DNA of 64,000 nucleotides, from the NCBI GenBank assembly GCA_937138255.1, contig CAKZOU010000032.1:92581-156580 (forward strand), in the 5' to 3' direction. This DNA is from an uncultured Paracoccaceae bacterium (GTDB lineage: Bacteria > Pseudomonadota > Alphaproteobacteria > Rhodobacterales > Rhodobacteraceae). Under the pieces are notes generated by a model that had not been told where the DNA came from, did no database searches, and saw nothing but the letters and a program-made list of their open reading frames with translations. The translations under genes were made by a program, and so were the position numbers. Below, one piece after another: positions 42,752 to 50,789 of the stretch (positions are counted from its first letter, which is position 1; every line of letters starts with the position of its first letter).

Positions 42752-43858
42752 ATGACCGCAGCAAAAGCCGAAAAGCCGATCATCACGCTCGATGGTGTTA
42801 CCCGAAGCTTTGGCTCGGTTCAGGCCCTCCGAGGCGTCAGCGCCGAGATCCGCGAAGGCGAGTTCTTTTCACTGCTTGGCCCGTCAGGCTGTGGCAAAAC
42901 CACGCTTCTGCGGATGATCGCCGGATTTGACGAGCCGACCACCGGCACGATCACCCTTGATGGCAAGCCTATGGCAGGCATCGCCGCCAATCATCGCCCG
43001 ACCAACATGGTGTTTCAGAGCTATGCGATTTTCCCACACCTCTCGGTGGCAGACAACGTGGGCTATGGCCTGAAGAAAAAACGTCTGCCCAAGGCCGAAT
43101 ACGATCGTGAAGTGGAAGAAGCGCTGAAGATGGTGTCGCTTGGCGGTTACGGTCCGCGCGCGGCTCATACCCTATCTGGCGGACAGCGCCAGCGCGTGGC
43201 ACTTGCCCGGGCGCTTATCATGCGGCCCAAGGTGATCCTTCTCGACGAACCGCTCTCCGCGCTCGACAAGAAACTGCGCGAGCAAATGCAGATCGAACTG
43301 CGCCGCCTGCAACGCTCTGTCGGCATCACTTTCATCCTCGTGACCCATGATCAGGAAGAAGCCCTGATCATGTCGGATCGCATCGCCGTCATGTTTGACG
43401 GGCAGATCGCCCAGCTGGATTCCCCTGAGGCGCTGTATCGCAAGCCGAACACACAGCGGGTGGCCTCGTTTATCGGTGTGATGAACTTTCTTGATGCCAA
43501 GGCCGTTGGCGAGAAGGGGGGAAAGATCACCCTCGACATTCAGGCGCTCGGCACCTTGGACATTCCGGCTTCGGCCTTGCCGGAAGGGATGAGGCCCTCG
43601 GAAATCAGCCGCGTCGGGGTTCGGCCCGAGATGATGTCTGTTGTCATGGATGGTGCCAAAGGCTCCGGCCACGAGATCGCCGCCGAAATCGCAGAGTCCG
43701 AATACTATGGCGACATGACCTATTATCTGGTCAGCCTTCCGGGCAAAGACGAGCCGGTGACCATCTCGATGCGGAACACCGCTGGCCGCGCCGTTCTTGA
43801 GCCGGGCAGCAAGACCCGCGTGAGTTTTTCGCCTGAATCGATCGTCGTCTTCCGCTAG
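42752..43858 (+). CDS. ABC transporter ATP-binding protein, spermidine/putrescine type (PotA-like)
   Basis: A 368-residue ATPase. Walker A GPSGCGKT (43-50), Q-loop VFQSYAIFPHL, signature LSGGQRQR (141-148), Walker B VILLDEP (161-167) and switch His in LVTHDQEEA. The C-terminal TOBE domain (about 240-368) is present, as in PotA and FbpC. It ends the permease-permease-ATPase operon and is followed by a strong intrinsic terminator. The binding-protein gene is convergent. Confidence 0.92.
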   Translation: MTAAKAEKPIITLDGVTRSFGSVQALRGVSAEIREGEFFSLLGPSGCGKTTLLRMIAGFDEPTTGTITLDGKPMAGIAANHRPTNMVFQSYAIFPHLSVADNVGYGLKKKRLPKAEYDREVEEALKMVSLGGYGPRAAHTLSGGQRQRVALARALIMRPKVILLDEPLSALDKKLREQMQIELRRLQRSVGITFILVTHDQEEALIMSDRIAVMFDGQIAQLDSPEALYRKPNTQRVASFIGVMNFLDAKAVGEKGGKITLDIQALGTLDIPASALPEGMRPSEISRVGVRPEMMSVVMDGAKGSGHEIAAEIAESEYYGDMTYYLVSLPGKDEPVTISMRNTAGRAVLEPGSKTRVSFSPESIVVFR

Positions 43859-43880
43859 ATCTCCAGCTATCGGAACGACA

Positions 43881-43908
43881 AAAGCGGGGAGTCTCTCCCC
43901 GCTTTTTT
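43881..43908 (+). terminator. intrinsic terminator of the transporter operon
   Basis: An 11-bp stem, AAAGCGGGGAG with CTCCCCGCTTT, around a TCT loop, running into a stretch of Ts. It lies 23 bases after the ATPase stop on the plus strand. Confidence 0.93.
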
Positions 43909-43924
43909 GTTGGCCAATTGAAAA

Positions 43925-43950
43925 GGGCCGCCCGACGATACGGGCGGCCC
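43925..43950 (-). terminator. intrinsic terminator of the convergent binding-protein gene
   Basis: A perfect 10-bp stem, GGGCCGCCCG with CGGGCGGCCC, around a 6-base loop. On the minus strand it is followed by TTTTC. It lies 20 bases beyond the stop of the gene at 43970-45025, back to back with the plus-strand terminator. Confidence 0.85.
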
Positions 43951-43969
43951 CTCTTCGGTTTCGACCGGA

Positions 43970-45025
43970 TCAGAAGCCGGCTTTGATCTTCTCGAACTCG
44001 GCGATCATCATCTCGCGCAGGCGCGGGCTGACAGGAGCCTGCCACAGGGTGCCCTCGCGCAGCGCTTCGCTCGATTCAAGGCCGACGGCGGCCAGATCTT
44101 CTTCAGCGATATTCGCCATCGCAGCGGCGTTCGAGTGGCCGTAGCCCCAAGCCGATACGATATATTCAGCCGATGCCGGCTCGAGCCAAGCGTTGACGAA
44201 ATCATAGAAGAGATCATCCGAAGCCGGGTGATCGGCCATTTTCACATAACCGCAGACCCAGCTCGACGAGCCTTCCTGCGTGTCGCGCTTCATGGCGATC
44301 GGATAGCCTTCGGCGCTCATCGTCGCGAAGGTCTCGTTCCAGGCCCAGGCGAGATAGACCTCGCCCGACTGCATCATCTGCGCCAGCGAGGCGCCGTCGG
44401 TCCAGTAGGCGCGGAGGTTCTGGTGCACCTGACGCAGGAAGTCGGAAGCCGCGGCAAACTGTTCGTCGGTGGCCTGTGTCCAGTCCTTCACGCCGATGGC
44501 CAGGAAGGCGAGGGCATAGGCATCGTCGAGGTTGTCGGGGATCGACACGCGGCCGGCGTGCTTGGGATCGGCGAACGATTGCAGGGTCGCGGCATCCTCT
44601 TCCGAAAGAAGCTCGGTGTTATAGGTCACCGCGGTGTTGCCCCAATCCATCGGGATAAAGTAGGGCTTGCCGTCCTTCCAATAGGCCTCGATATCGCGGA
44701 AGCCCGGCTCGAGGTTGGCCCATTCGGGGATACGCGAAGGATCGACCGGCTCGAGAAGGCCCGCTTCCATCCATTTCGGAACCGACTGCGAGCAGGGGTG
44801 GCCGGCATCGACCTTGAAGCCCGCCCGCATCTTCTGGAACGCCTCTTCCTCGTCGGTGAAGAACGAGAATGACGGGTCGGAGCCATGGGCATCGACATAG
44901 GATTGATAAAAGCCCGGATCGTCGTAGCCGGCCCAATCGAACACGACGAGATCGGACCCATCCGCATTGGCCATGCCCGCAAGCGATGTGCCAAGCAGAA
45001 GGGCGGTTGCAAGTTTGAGTTTCAT
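43970..45025 (-). CDS. ABC transporter substrate-binding protein, spermidine/putrescine type (PotD-like)
   Basis: A 351-residue periplasmic binding protein. The signal peptide MKLKLATALLLGTSLAGMANA is cleaved after residue 21. LVVFDWAGYDDPGFYQSYVDAHG is the typical N-lobe start; YFIPMDWGNTAVTYNTELL and DNLDDAYALAFLAIG follow. I chose the ATG at 45023-45025, which has AGGGAG ahead and the signal peptide directly after; the longer frame has no signal. It is convergent with the permease/ATPase operon, ending at its own terminator. Many acidic and aromatic residues in the mature protein fit a cationic or betaine-like ligand, but the ligand is not determined. Confidence 0.88.
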   Translation of the reverse strand: MKLKLATALLLGTSLAGMANADGSDLVVFDWAGYDDPGFYQSYVDAHGSDPSFSFFTDEEEAFQKMRAGFKVDAGHPCSQSVPKWMEAGLLEPVDPSRIPEWANLEPGFRDIEAYWKDGKPYFIPMDWGNTAVTYNTELLSEEDAATLQSFADPKHAGRVSIPDNLDDAYALAFLAIGVKDWTQATDEQFAAASDFLRQVHQNLRAYWTDGASLAQMMQSGEVYLAWAWNETFATMSAEGYPIAMKRDTQEGSSSWVCGYVKMADHPASDDLFYDFVNAWLEPASAEYIVSAWGYGHSNAAAMANIAEEDLAAVGLESSEALREGTLWQAPVSPRLREMMIAEFEKIKAGF

Positions 45026-45243
45026 GAAATGTCTCCCTGTTATTATTGGTTTCCCGCAGGAGGCCGGCTTTTGGGGCAGGCCTGAGTGGGGCAAGCTAAC
45101 TGGTGACAGATTTGAGCATTTTTTGTCTGAATTTCCTAGCGAATATGTGGATTTACCGGTTGAAATGCGCGATTTTGCGCTCCTTTCCGGCGTCATGATG
45201 CGAAGATGGGCGCTGCGGAAGGCGGATGCCTCGGGCGGCCCTA

Positions 45244-46149
45244 TCAGGCGGCGGGGATCCTTAGCCTTTCAAGTTCCGGCCAGTCGGTCGCCGGGATCAC
45301 GCTTGCGGGCAGGCGAACGTCCTTGGTCCAGCCGAAAATACACAGAAACGGCATCGGCCCGACCTTGGTCATGTGTGGTCTGTTGGGCGGATTCCAGACC
45401 GGATCGTGGGCGGGCTTGATTTTCATCGGGTCGCCCGGGCCAAAGCGCCAGCCGTGAGGGCCGGTGAGCGGAGCATAAAGCTCGGGCGCCGGGTGATAGT
45501 GGTCGCGGTAGAGGATATTGGGGCCAATGAGGAAAAGCCCCAGGTCGTAGTCTTCGGCAAAGATCGCGGCTTCCGGTCCGACCAATTCGGCATAGGCGTG
45601 GCCGGTCAGGAAATCGGCGCCGATTTCGTCGGGCGGGTATTCGCCATAGGTGATCCATTCGAGATCGCCGGTCGAGGCGGCGATGGCGGCGGCCAGTTCG
45701 GGATGCGTGGCTTCGAGAGACGCCAGCGCCGAAGCGAGATGGGCTGAGACAACCGCGTTTGCGCCCCCGACCGGCTGTGGAAGCGGGGTTGTTTCTGCCG
45801 CTAGGGCAGGGGCAAGGCCCGCGCGGACTTCGGCGATGCCGGGGCCGGTGAGACTTGCGAGATACCGGTCACATTCGGCAAGCAATGTCTTGAGCCGGAG
45901 GCCCCGCGCAAGATCGCTGTCGGTGGGTTCGGCAGGCAACGGCAGCCCCGCCACAGCCAAAAGCGGGGCAGGGTCTTCATGGTCGAGAGGCGAGCAAACT
46001 CTATATATTTCAAGAGCTTCATCGCTGATCTGCCCCGCCTCGAACAGGGTCATCGCGGCGGCATAGCGTTGTCGGCCGGATCCCGAAAGCCCCAAAGGTG
46101 TCAGGAGATTTTGTCGGGCCAGGATCAAACCGGCAGGCTCGCGGGTCAT
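45244..46149 (-). CDS. cupin protein, DMSP-lyase-like family
   Basis: A 301-residue protein with a C-terminal cupin. Metal-ligand motif His217-x-His219-x3-Glu223-x-Tyr225, then six residues and Gly230, with His259 as the fourth ligand (NPPNRPHM). This pattern and the ELYAPLTG segment match the DddQ/DddK-like DMSP lyase cupins. The N-terminal 170 residues are helical. Its start overlaps the end of the Rieske gene by 4 bases. It may be a lyase on a sulfonium or betaine substrate or simply share the fold; no DMSP-specific genes lie nearby. It is the last gene of the bhcR-Rieske-Rieske-cupin run. Confidence 0.72.
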   Translation of the reverse strand: MTREPAGLILARQNLLTPLGLSGSGRQRYAAAMTLFEAGQISDEALEIYRVCSPLDHEDPAPLLAVAGLPLPAEPTDSDLARGLRLKTLLAECDRYLASLTGPGIAEVRAGLAPALAAETTPLPQPVGGANAVVSAHLASALASLEATHPELAAAIAASTGDLEWITYGEYPPDEIGADFLTGHAYAELVGPEAAIFAEDYDLGLFLIGPNILYRDHYHPAPELYAPLTGPHGWRFGPGDPMKIKPAHDPVWNPPNRPHMTKVGPMPFLCIFGWTKDVRLPASVIPATDWPELERLRIPAA

Positions 46150-47360
46150 TTCGGCTTGTCCTCCAAAAGCCGCGCGTTCTCGGCACCGACCCGCCCTTCC
46201 GGCGGTGCCTCTTCCAAGGCCATCACCGGCAGAACCTCGCGCAGCCCGTCATGATGGCAGCGCACACCGTATTCGAGGTCGGAGAGGTGGAAGGCGTCAA
46301 ACGCATCTGACGCCATCGACTCGTTCGACCAGATCGACAACTGCTGATCCTCTTCCGAGGTTTCGCGGTCGATCCGATAGGCCAGATAGCGTGCGATCCG
46401 CATCCGGCGGGTCTCGTCGGGGCGGCGATAGATGCGGCCGGTGAGGGCCGTAGTGCCGGTGTCGAGAGGGATTTCCTGATAGTACTGGATCGATTCTGGC
46501 GTGAAGGCGAAAACGGCGTTCGGGAAGAGGCCGTAATAGGTCCAGCTGTTTTTCAGATGCGGCGGCAGCCAGTCCTGCGGCTCGTGATGCTTGAGGTATT
46601 CCTTCACCGACCAGCGACGGGCGGGGGCATCACCAAACTCGCCGTGCGAGATCGACAGGCCGCCCGCGAGTTGCAGGTCGCGGTAGGTGCGGCCGTAAAG
46701 GTCCTGAAGGGCAGGGTGGGCCATGGCGACGTGATAGCCCTCGTTGTCCACGTCGCGGACCGATTTCCAGTTCACCGACAGCTCGGTTGCGCCGGTCCAG
46801 CCCGACGCGGGCAGGATTTCATCTGCCCGATAGGCCGCGAAATCGGCGTCATAGGGGGCGAAGAGCTCGGCCAGATCGGGCTGGGGCCCCGGCTTGAAGC
46901 GGATCAACAGAAAACCATGAAAGTTTTGTAATTCAATGGGTTTCAGGCCGAACTCTGAGCGATCCATGTCGTCGTCAAAGCTCTCGGGGCGGGATGGCCC
47001 TCGCAGGCTCCCGTCGAGGTTATAGACCCAGCCATGGAACGGGCAAACGAGCGCGCCCTTGCAGTGCCCCTGCGCGCCATCGACCACCCGCGCACCGCGG
47101 TGGCGGCAGAGGTTGTGAAAAGCCCGCACGATCCCGTCGCGGCCCCGCATGATCAGTGCTCGTTCCCCGAGCATATCGAAGGTCAGCCAATCGCCCGGGG
47201 CGGGGATGTCGTTTTCGTGGCCGACGATCTGCCAGTGGATGAGGAACAGCTCGCTGCGCTCAAGCTCGAACAGCTCGGGCGAATGATATGTCCAGCCCGG
47301 AAGGCCGCGGCGATCCCAGCGGTTGGGAACGGGTAGGGTCGGGTAGGGGAGCTTGGTCAT
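46146..47360 (-). CDS. Rieske 2Fe-2S oxygenase, alpha subunit (first)
   Basis: A 404-residue ring-hydroxylating-type oxygenase. The Rieske cluster uses Cys85-His87 (CRHRG) and Cys106-His109 (CPFHGW). The non-haem iron site uses His210 and His215 in DVDNEGYHVAMAHP. Such proteins also act as N-demethylases and amine monooxygenases (for example on glycine betaine, carnitine and stachydrine). No reductase gene is seen nearby, so an outside electron partner is needed. It overlaps the cupin gene by 4 bases and lies 1 base after the second Rieske gene, so all three are one operon. Confidence 0.9.
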   Translation of the reverse strand: MTKLPYPTLPVPNRWDRRGLPGWTYHSPELFELERSELFLIHWQIVGHENDIPAPGDWLTFDMLGERALIMRGRDGIVRAFHNLCRHRGARVVDGAQGHCKGALVCPFHGWVYNLDGSLRGPSRPESFDDDMDRSEFGLKPIELQNFHGFLLIRFKPGPQPDLAELFAPYDADFAAYRADEILPASGWTGATELSVNWKSVRDVDNEGYHVAMAHPALQDLYGRTYRDLQLAGGLSISHGEFGDAPARRWSVKEYLKHHEPQDWLPPHLKNSWTYYGLFPNAVFAFTPESIQYYQEIPLDTGTTALTGRIYRRPDETRRMRIARYLAYRIDRETSEEDQQLSIWSNESMASDAFDAFHLSDLEYGVRCHHDGLREVLPVMALEEAPPEGRVGAENARLLEDKPK

Positions 47361-47361
47361 C

Positions 47362-48486
47362 TCAGTCGTCCTTTAGCCTGTCGAGCACCCAACCGTGAAA
47401 GCGGTGAATGTCGAACTCCTGCGGCATCAATCGGCCCGAGCCAAAGCGCGGAGATTTCAGGCCGCGCTGGTTCATCTCGGCGGCCTCGGCGTCTTGGTCG
47501 AGCACGATGGTCGCGAAAGCCGCGACACTGGCCGGATCAAAGCCCTTTTGCTCCATGGTTGCAGGCGCAAAGAGCCACTCGGCGGTGAGCCGCGTTGTCT
47601 CCGGCCCGGTCGGCACGAGCGAGATGACGCGGGCATAGTCCACATGGGCGACGACAAAGGCGGTGGGATAGATGGTCACGAAATTTGCAGCGGTCTTGCG
47701 TTCGGTTTCGGTCAGGTTGGGGAAGATCGGCCCGCAAGGCTGGCCGTCGAGCGTCCATGTCACAGCCCCTTCCTTGAGCGCGTGGCCGGTCGGGGTCTCG
47801 GGCGTCCAGCCGGGGCGCTCGGGTTCGGACATGATCCCCTCGCGGTAGACCGGCACAAGATCCGACAACTCGGGATGAATGCCGGGGCAGTGAAGGCATT
47901 CGTTGTAATTCTCCCAAAAGACCTTCCAGTTGCAGGCAAGATCCCGCACGAGGCGGTGGCCGGTGACAAGATTGGCCATCGGCCAGTTGTCATAGGCCTG
48001 AAGGCCAAGGTCAGGCGCAAACGGGGCGGGGCTCTCTGCGAGGTTCAGGAAAATGAAGCCGTTCCAGATGGTTACGGCGACCGGAAAGAGGCCGTGCTCG
48101 GCCTTGATGAAATCATCTGTCGGCGTTGCATGGGCCGTCGATAAGAGCCGGCCGTCCGCCGCCGCATAGGACCATGCGTGATAGGGGCAACGGATCGTCT
48201 TGCCCAAGGGCTGCTCGGCGCGGCACAGCTCAGAGCCGCGGTGGCGGCAGGTGTTGTGATAGGCGGTCACGTCGCCCTCGGGCGAGCGGCAGAGGATCAC
48301 CCCCGCACCGCCCACGGTCAGGGGCCGCATCACGCCTTTGGAAAGGTCGTTCAATCGGCCCGCATAGACCCATTCGCGCTGCCAGATCAGGCGCTGTTCG
48401 CGCGAAAACCAATCGGCATCGTAATAGGCCGCCGCCGAAAGAGTGGGCGGACAATGGTCGAGCAACGGCGAATGTCCGTTGGTCAT
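47362..48486 (-). CDS. Rieske 2Fe-2S oxygenase, alpha subunit (second), betaine-monooxygenase-like
   Basis: A 374-residue oxygenase from the ATG at 48484-48486 (GAGGT upstream). Rieske ligands are Cys80-His82 (CRHRG) and Cys100-His103 (CPYHAW). The iron site uses His199 and His204 in ENYNECLHCPGIHPEL, which recalls glycine-betaine- and carnitine-type oxygenases. It begins 87 bases after bhcR on the same strand, and its stop is 1 base before the next Rieske gene. Two different oxygenase alphas in one operon suggest either sequential oxidations or a mixed complex. Substrate not proven. Confidence 0.9.
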   Translation of the reverse strand: MTNGHSPLLDHCPPTLSAAAYYDADWFSREQRLIWQREWVYAGRLNDLSKGVMRPLTVGGAGVILCRSPEGDVTAYHNTCRHRGSELCRAEQPLGKTIRCPYHAWSYAAADGRLLSTAHATPTDDFIKAEHGLFPVAVTIWNGFIFLNLAESPAPFAPDLGLQAYDNWPMANLVTGHRLVRDLACNWKVFWENYNECLHCPGIHPELSDLVPVYREGIMSEPERPGWTPETPTGHALKEGAVTWTLDGQPCGPIFPNLTETERKTAANFVTIYPTAFVVAHVDYARVISLVPTGPETTRLTAEWLFAPATMEQKGFDPASVAAFATIVLDQDAEAAEMNQRGLKSPRFGSGRLMPQEFDIHRFHGWVLDRLKDD

Positions 48487-48573
48487 CTCTGACCTCACTG
48501 GGCTTGAACGAATGTCGGGTCCAGTCTGGGGCTTCTCTGCCCGTTTGCCAATCAAAATAACAGGTTGATGCGC

Positions 48574-49380
48574 CTAGCCTGCGCCGCCAATCCCGCGGCT
48601 GATCTCTGACGCCGCCTCGGCCACGAGCCGCCCGAAGGCCTCGATCCGGCCCTCGGAAAAGCGGATCGAGGGGCCAGAGATCGACACGCCGGCCACGACC
48701 TCGCCCCGCGCGTCGCGGATCGCTGCGCCGATGCAGGACATGCCCCCGAAACGTTCCTCGCGGTCGAAGGACCAGCCGCGCTCGCGGGTCAGGTCGAGGT
48801 CGGCCTGAAGGGCGGCGGCGCTCGAGAGGGTCCGGTCGGTGAAGGCGGTCAGCTCGGCGCGACCCAAAAGCCCCCTCAGTCGCGCGGGATCCAGCGAGGC
48901 GAGGATGGCTTTGCCGGTGCCTGAAGCGTGCATCGCGGTCCGCGTGCCGGGGTTGAAGAAGGCGCGGATCGGGTTGAGGGTCTCGACCTGCCCCACAAAC
49001 ACCACCTCGGTTCCGTCCTGCACCGCAAGGTTGGCGGTCTCGCCGGTCATTTCCATGAGCCGCCGCATGACAGGGCGCGAAACGTCGAGAAGGTTGGTGC
49101 GTTTGAGATAGCTCGCGCCGGTCCGATAGGCCTCGATCCCGACCGACCATGTCTGGCTGGCCTCGTTCATCGCTGCATAGCCGCGCCCCTGAAGCGTGGT
49201 CAGGATGCGGTGGGTCGTCGGCGCAGGGATAGCGAGCGCGGCGGAAATATCGCTGAGCGTCGCCCCTTCGGACTGAGCCAGATGGGTCAGAACCGCCAGC
49301 GCGCGGTCGAGCGCCTGCATGGTCGAGGTGGTGGGCTCGGTGAAGGCCGATTTCGGGCGGCCACGGCTGCGGGTTTGCAT
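48574..49380 (-). CDS. bhcR: IclR-family regulator of the beta-hydroxyaspartate cycle
   Basis: A 268-residue IclR-type regulator from the ATG at 49378-49380 (AGGAGA upstream). N-terminal winged helix: TMQALDRALAVLTHLAQSEG, SDISAALAIPAPTTHRILTTLQGRG. The effector domain has GTGKAILASL and the family Cys (GGMSCIGAAI). It is divergent from bhcABCD, the arrangement described for bhcR in Paracoccus denitrificans, where BhcR senses glyoxylate. Here it is followed on the same strand by two Rieske genes and a cupin, which it may also control. Confidence 0.87.
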   Translation of the reverse strand: MQTRSRGRPKSAFTEPTTSTMQALDRALAVLTHLAQSEGATLSDISAALAIPAPTTHRILTTLQGRGYAAMNEASQTWSVGIEAYRTGASYLKRTNLLDVSRPVMRRLMEMTGETANLAVQDGTEVVFVGQVETLNPIRAFFNPGTRTAMHASGTGKAILASLDPARLRGLLGRAELTAFTDRTLSSAAALQADLDLTRERGWSFDREERFGGMSCIGAAIRDARGEVVAGVSISGPSIRFSEGRIEAFGRLVAEAASEISRGIGGAG

Positions 49381-49420
49381 GGGAATGTCTCCTGAACCGA
49401 ACATTGTCAGGTTATGAAAA

Positions 49421-49447
49421 TGAAAAATAATTTCAATACAATTGTAT
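49421..49447. promoter_or_regulatory. two abutting dyads in the bhcR-bhcA gap, candidate BhcR operators
   Basis: TGAAA-AATAA-TTTCA (49421-49435) is directly followed by the perfect palindrome ATACAATTGTAT (49436-49447). The first has the shape of IclR-family sites. They lie in a strikingly AT-rich stretch (about 49405-49540) that contrasts with the GC-rich genes and must hold both divergent promoters. Confidence 0.6.
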
Positions 49448-49591
49448 ACCATATCGCGTGAAAAGGAAAAAGTATATCATAATCATAGACTTACGGAAAA
49501 CTATTGAATATTGAAAAATGTTTTTGAAAAAATTGCATCACAGGGGGTTGGCGGCGATGATGCCTCACCACTCACGCTAGGAGACGCACCG

Positions 49592-50782
49592 ATGTCCGAT
49601 CAGAATCCGGTTTTCATCCCCGGCCCGACCAATATCCCCGACCGCCTGCGTCGGGCGATGATGATGCAGACCCGCGACCACCGCGCCCCGGATTTCGTCG
49701 AGACGCTGCGCCCGGTGCTGGACCTCTCCAAGAAGGTGTTCGGCACCAAGGATGGCCAGATCATCACCTTCCCCTCCTCGGGCACCGGCGGCTGGGAGGC
49801 GGCTGTCTCCAACACGCTCTCGCCGGGCGACAAGGTCTTGATCGCGCGCTACGGGATGTTCTCGCACCGCTGGATCGACCTCTGCCAGCGCCACGGCCTC
49901 GATGTTCAGATCATCGAGTGCGACTGGGGCACCGGCGCACCAGCTGCGGAGTTTGAAAAGGTTCTCAAAGCCGACACAACTCACGCCATCAAGTCGGTCA
50001 TGGTCACGCACAACGAGACCGCGACCGGCGTTATGTCAGATATCGGCGCTGTCCGCCGTGCGATGGATGCCGCGGGCCATCCCGCGCTACTGATGGTCGA
50101 TGCGGTGTCCTCGCTCGCCTCGGTTCCCTTCAAGATGGACGAGTGGGGCGTTGATATCTGCGTCGCGGGCTCTCAGAAGGGTTTTATGCTGACGACCGGC
50201 ATGGCGATCCTCGCGGTCAGCCCCAAAGCACTTGCGGCGATGGAAACGGCCAAGCTGCCGCGCACCTTCTTCGATTTCCGCGACATGATGAAGGCCAATG
50301 CCTCGGGCGGCTTCCCCTATACCCCGCCGCTGCAGCTGATCTTCGGCCTGAAGGAGAGCCTCGATATGCTCTTCGAAGAGGGGCTCGAGAATGTCTATGC
50401 CCGCCATCACCGGCTGGCCGAGGGCGTGCGCCGTGCTGTGGTCGCGTGGGGCCTCAAGCTCGTCGCCAAGTCGCCCGATCTTTATTCCGATACCGTCAGT
50501 GCGATCCTTGTCCCCGACGGGTTCAACAGCGACGCACTGACCGATCACGCCTTCCACGCCTATGGCGTCTCCTTCGGCGTTGGGCTTGGCCAGATGAAGG
50601 GCAAAGCCTTCCGCATCGGCCATCTGGGGATGCTGACCGAGGTCATGGTCCTTTCGGGCCTTGCGACGATCGAAATGGCCATGGCCGATCTTGATTATCC
50701 GATTACACTGGGCAGCGGCGTTGCCGCGGCGCAGGAGTATTTCCGCAAGTCGCGGACCAATGCCGTCAAATCTGCTGCCTGA
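49592..50782 (+). CDS. bhcA: L-aspartate--glyoxylate aminotransferase of the beta-hydroxyaspartate cycle
   Basis: A 396-residue class V PLP aminotransferase that makes glycine from glyoxylate using aspartate, returning oxaloacetate. FIPGPTNIPDRLRRAMMMQTRDHRA at the N-terminus, Asp170 (LLMVDAVSS) and Schiff-base Lys196 (VAGSQKGFML) are visible. It resembles serine-glyoxylate aminotransferases, but the gene order identifies it as bhcA. ATG 49592 has AGGAG upstream; an in-frame upstream ATG lies in the AT-rich leader and is not family-like. First gene of bhcABCD. Confidence 0.93.
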   Translation: MSDQNPVFIPGPTNIPDRLRRAMMMQTRDHRAPDFVETLRPVLDLSKKVFGTKDGQIITFPSSGTGGWEAAVSNTLSPGDKVLIARYGMFSHRWIDLCQRHGLDVQIIECDWGTGAPAAEFEKVLKADTTHAIKSVMVTHNETATGVMSDIGAVRRAMDAAGHPALLMVDAVSSLASVPFKMDEWGVDICVAGSQKGFMLTTGMAILAVSPKALAAMETAKLPRTFFDFRDMMKANASGGFPYTPPLQLIFGLKESLDMLFEEGLENVYARHHRLAEGVRRAVVAWGLKLVAKSPDLYSDTVSAILVPDGFNSDALTDHAFHAYGVSFGVGLGQMKGKAFRIGHLGMLTEVMVLSGLATIEMAMADLDYPITLGSGVAAAQEYFRKSRTNAVKSAA

Positions 50783-50789
50783 GGGTTTC

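Noticed and set aside
45244..46149. Firm call as a DMSP lyase (DddQ)
   Set aside because: The metal motif fits, but no DMSP transporter, acrylate or demethylase gene is adjacent and the partners are Rieske oxygenases; only the fold family is claimed.
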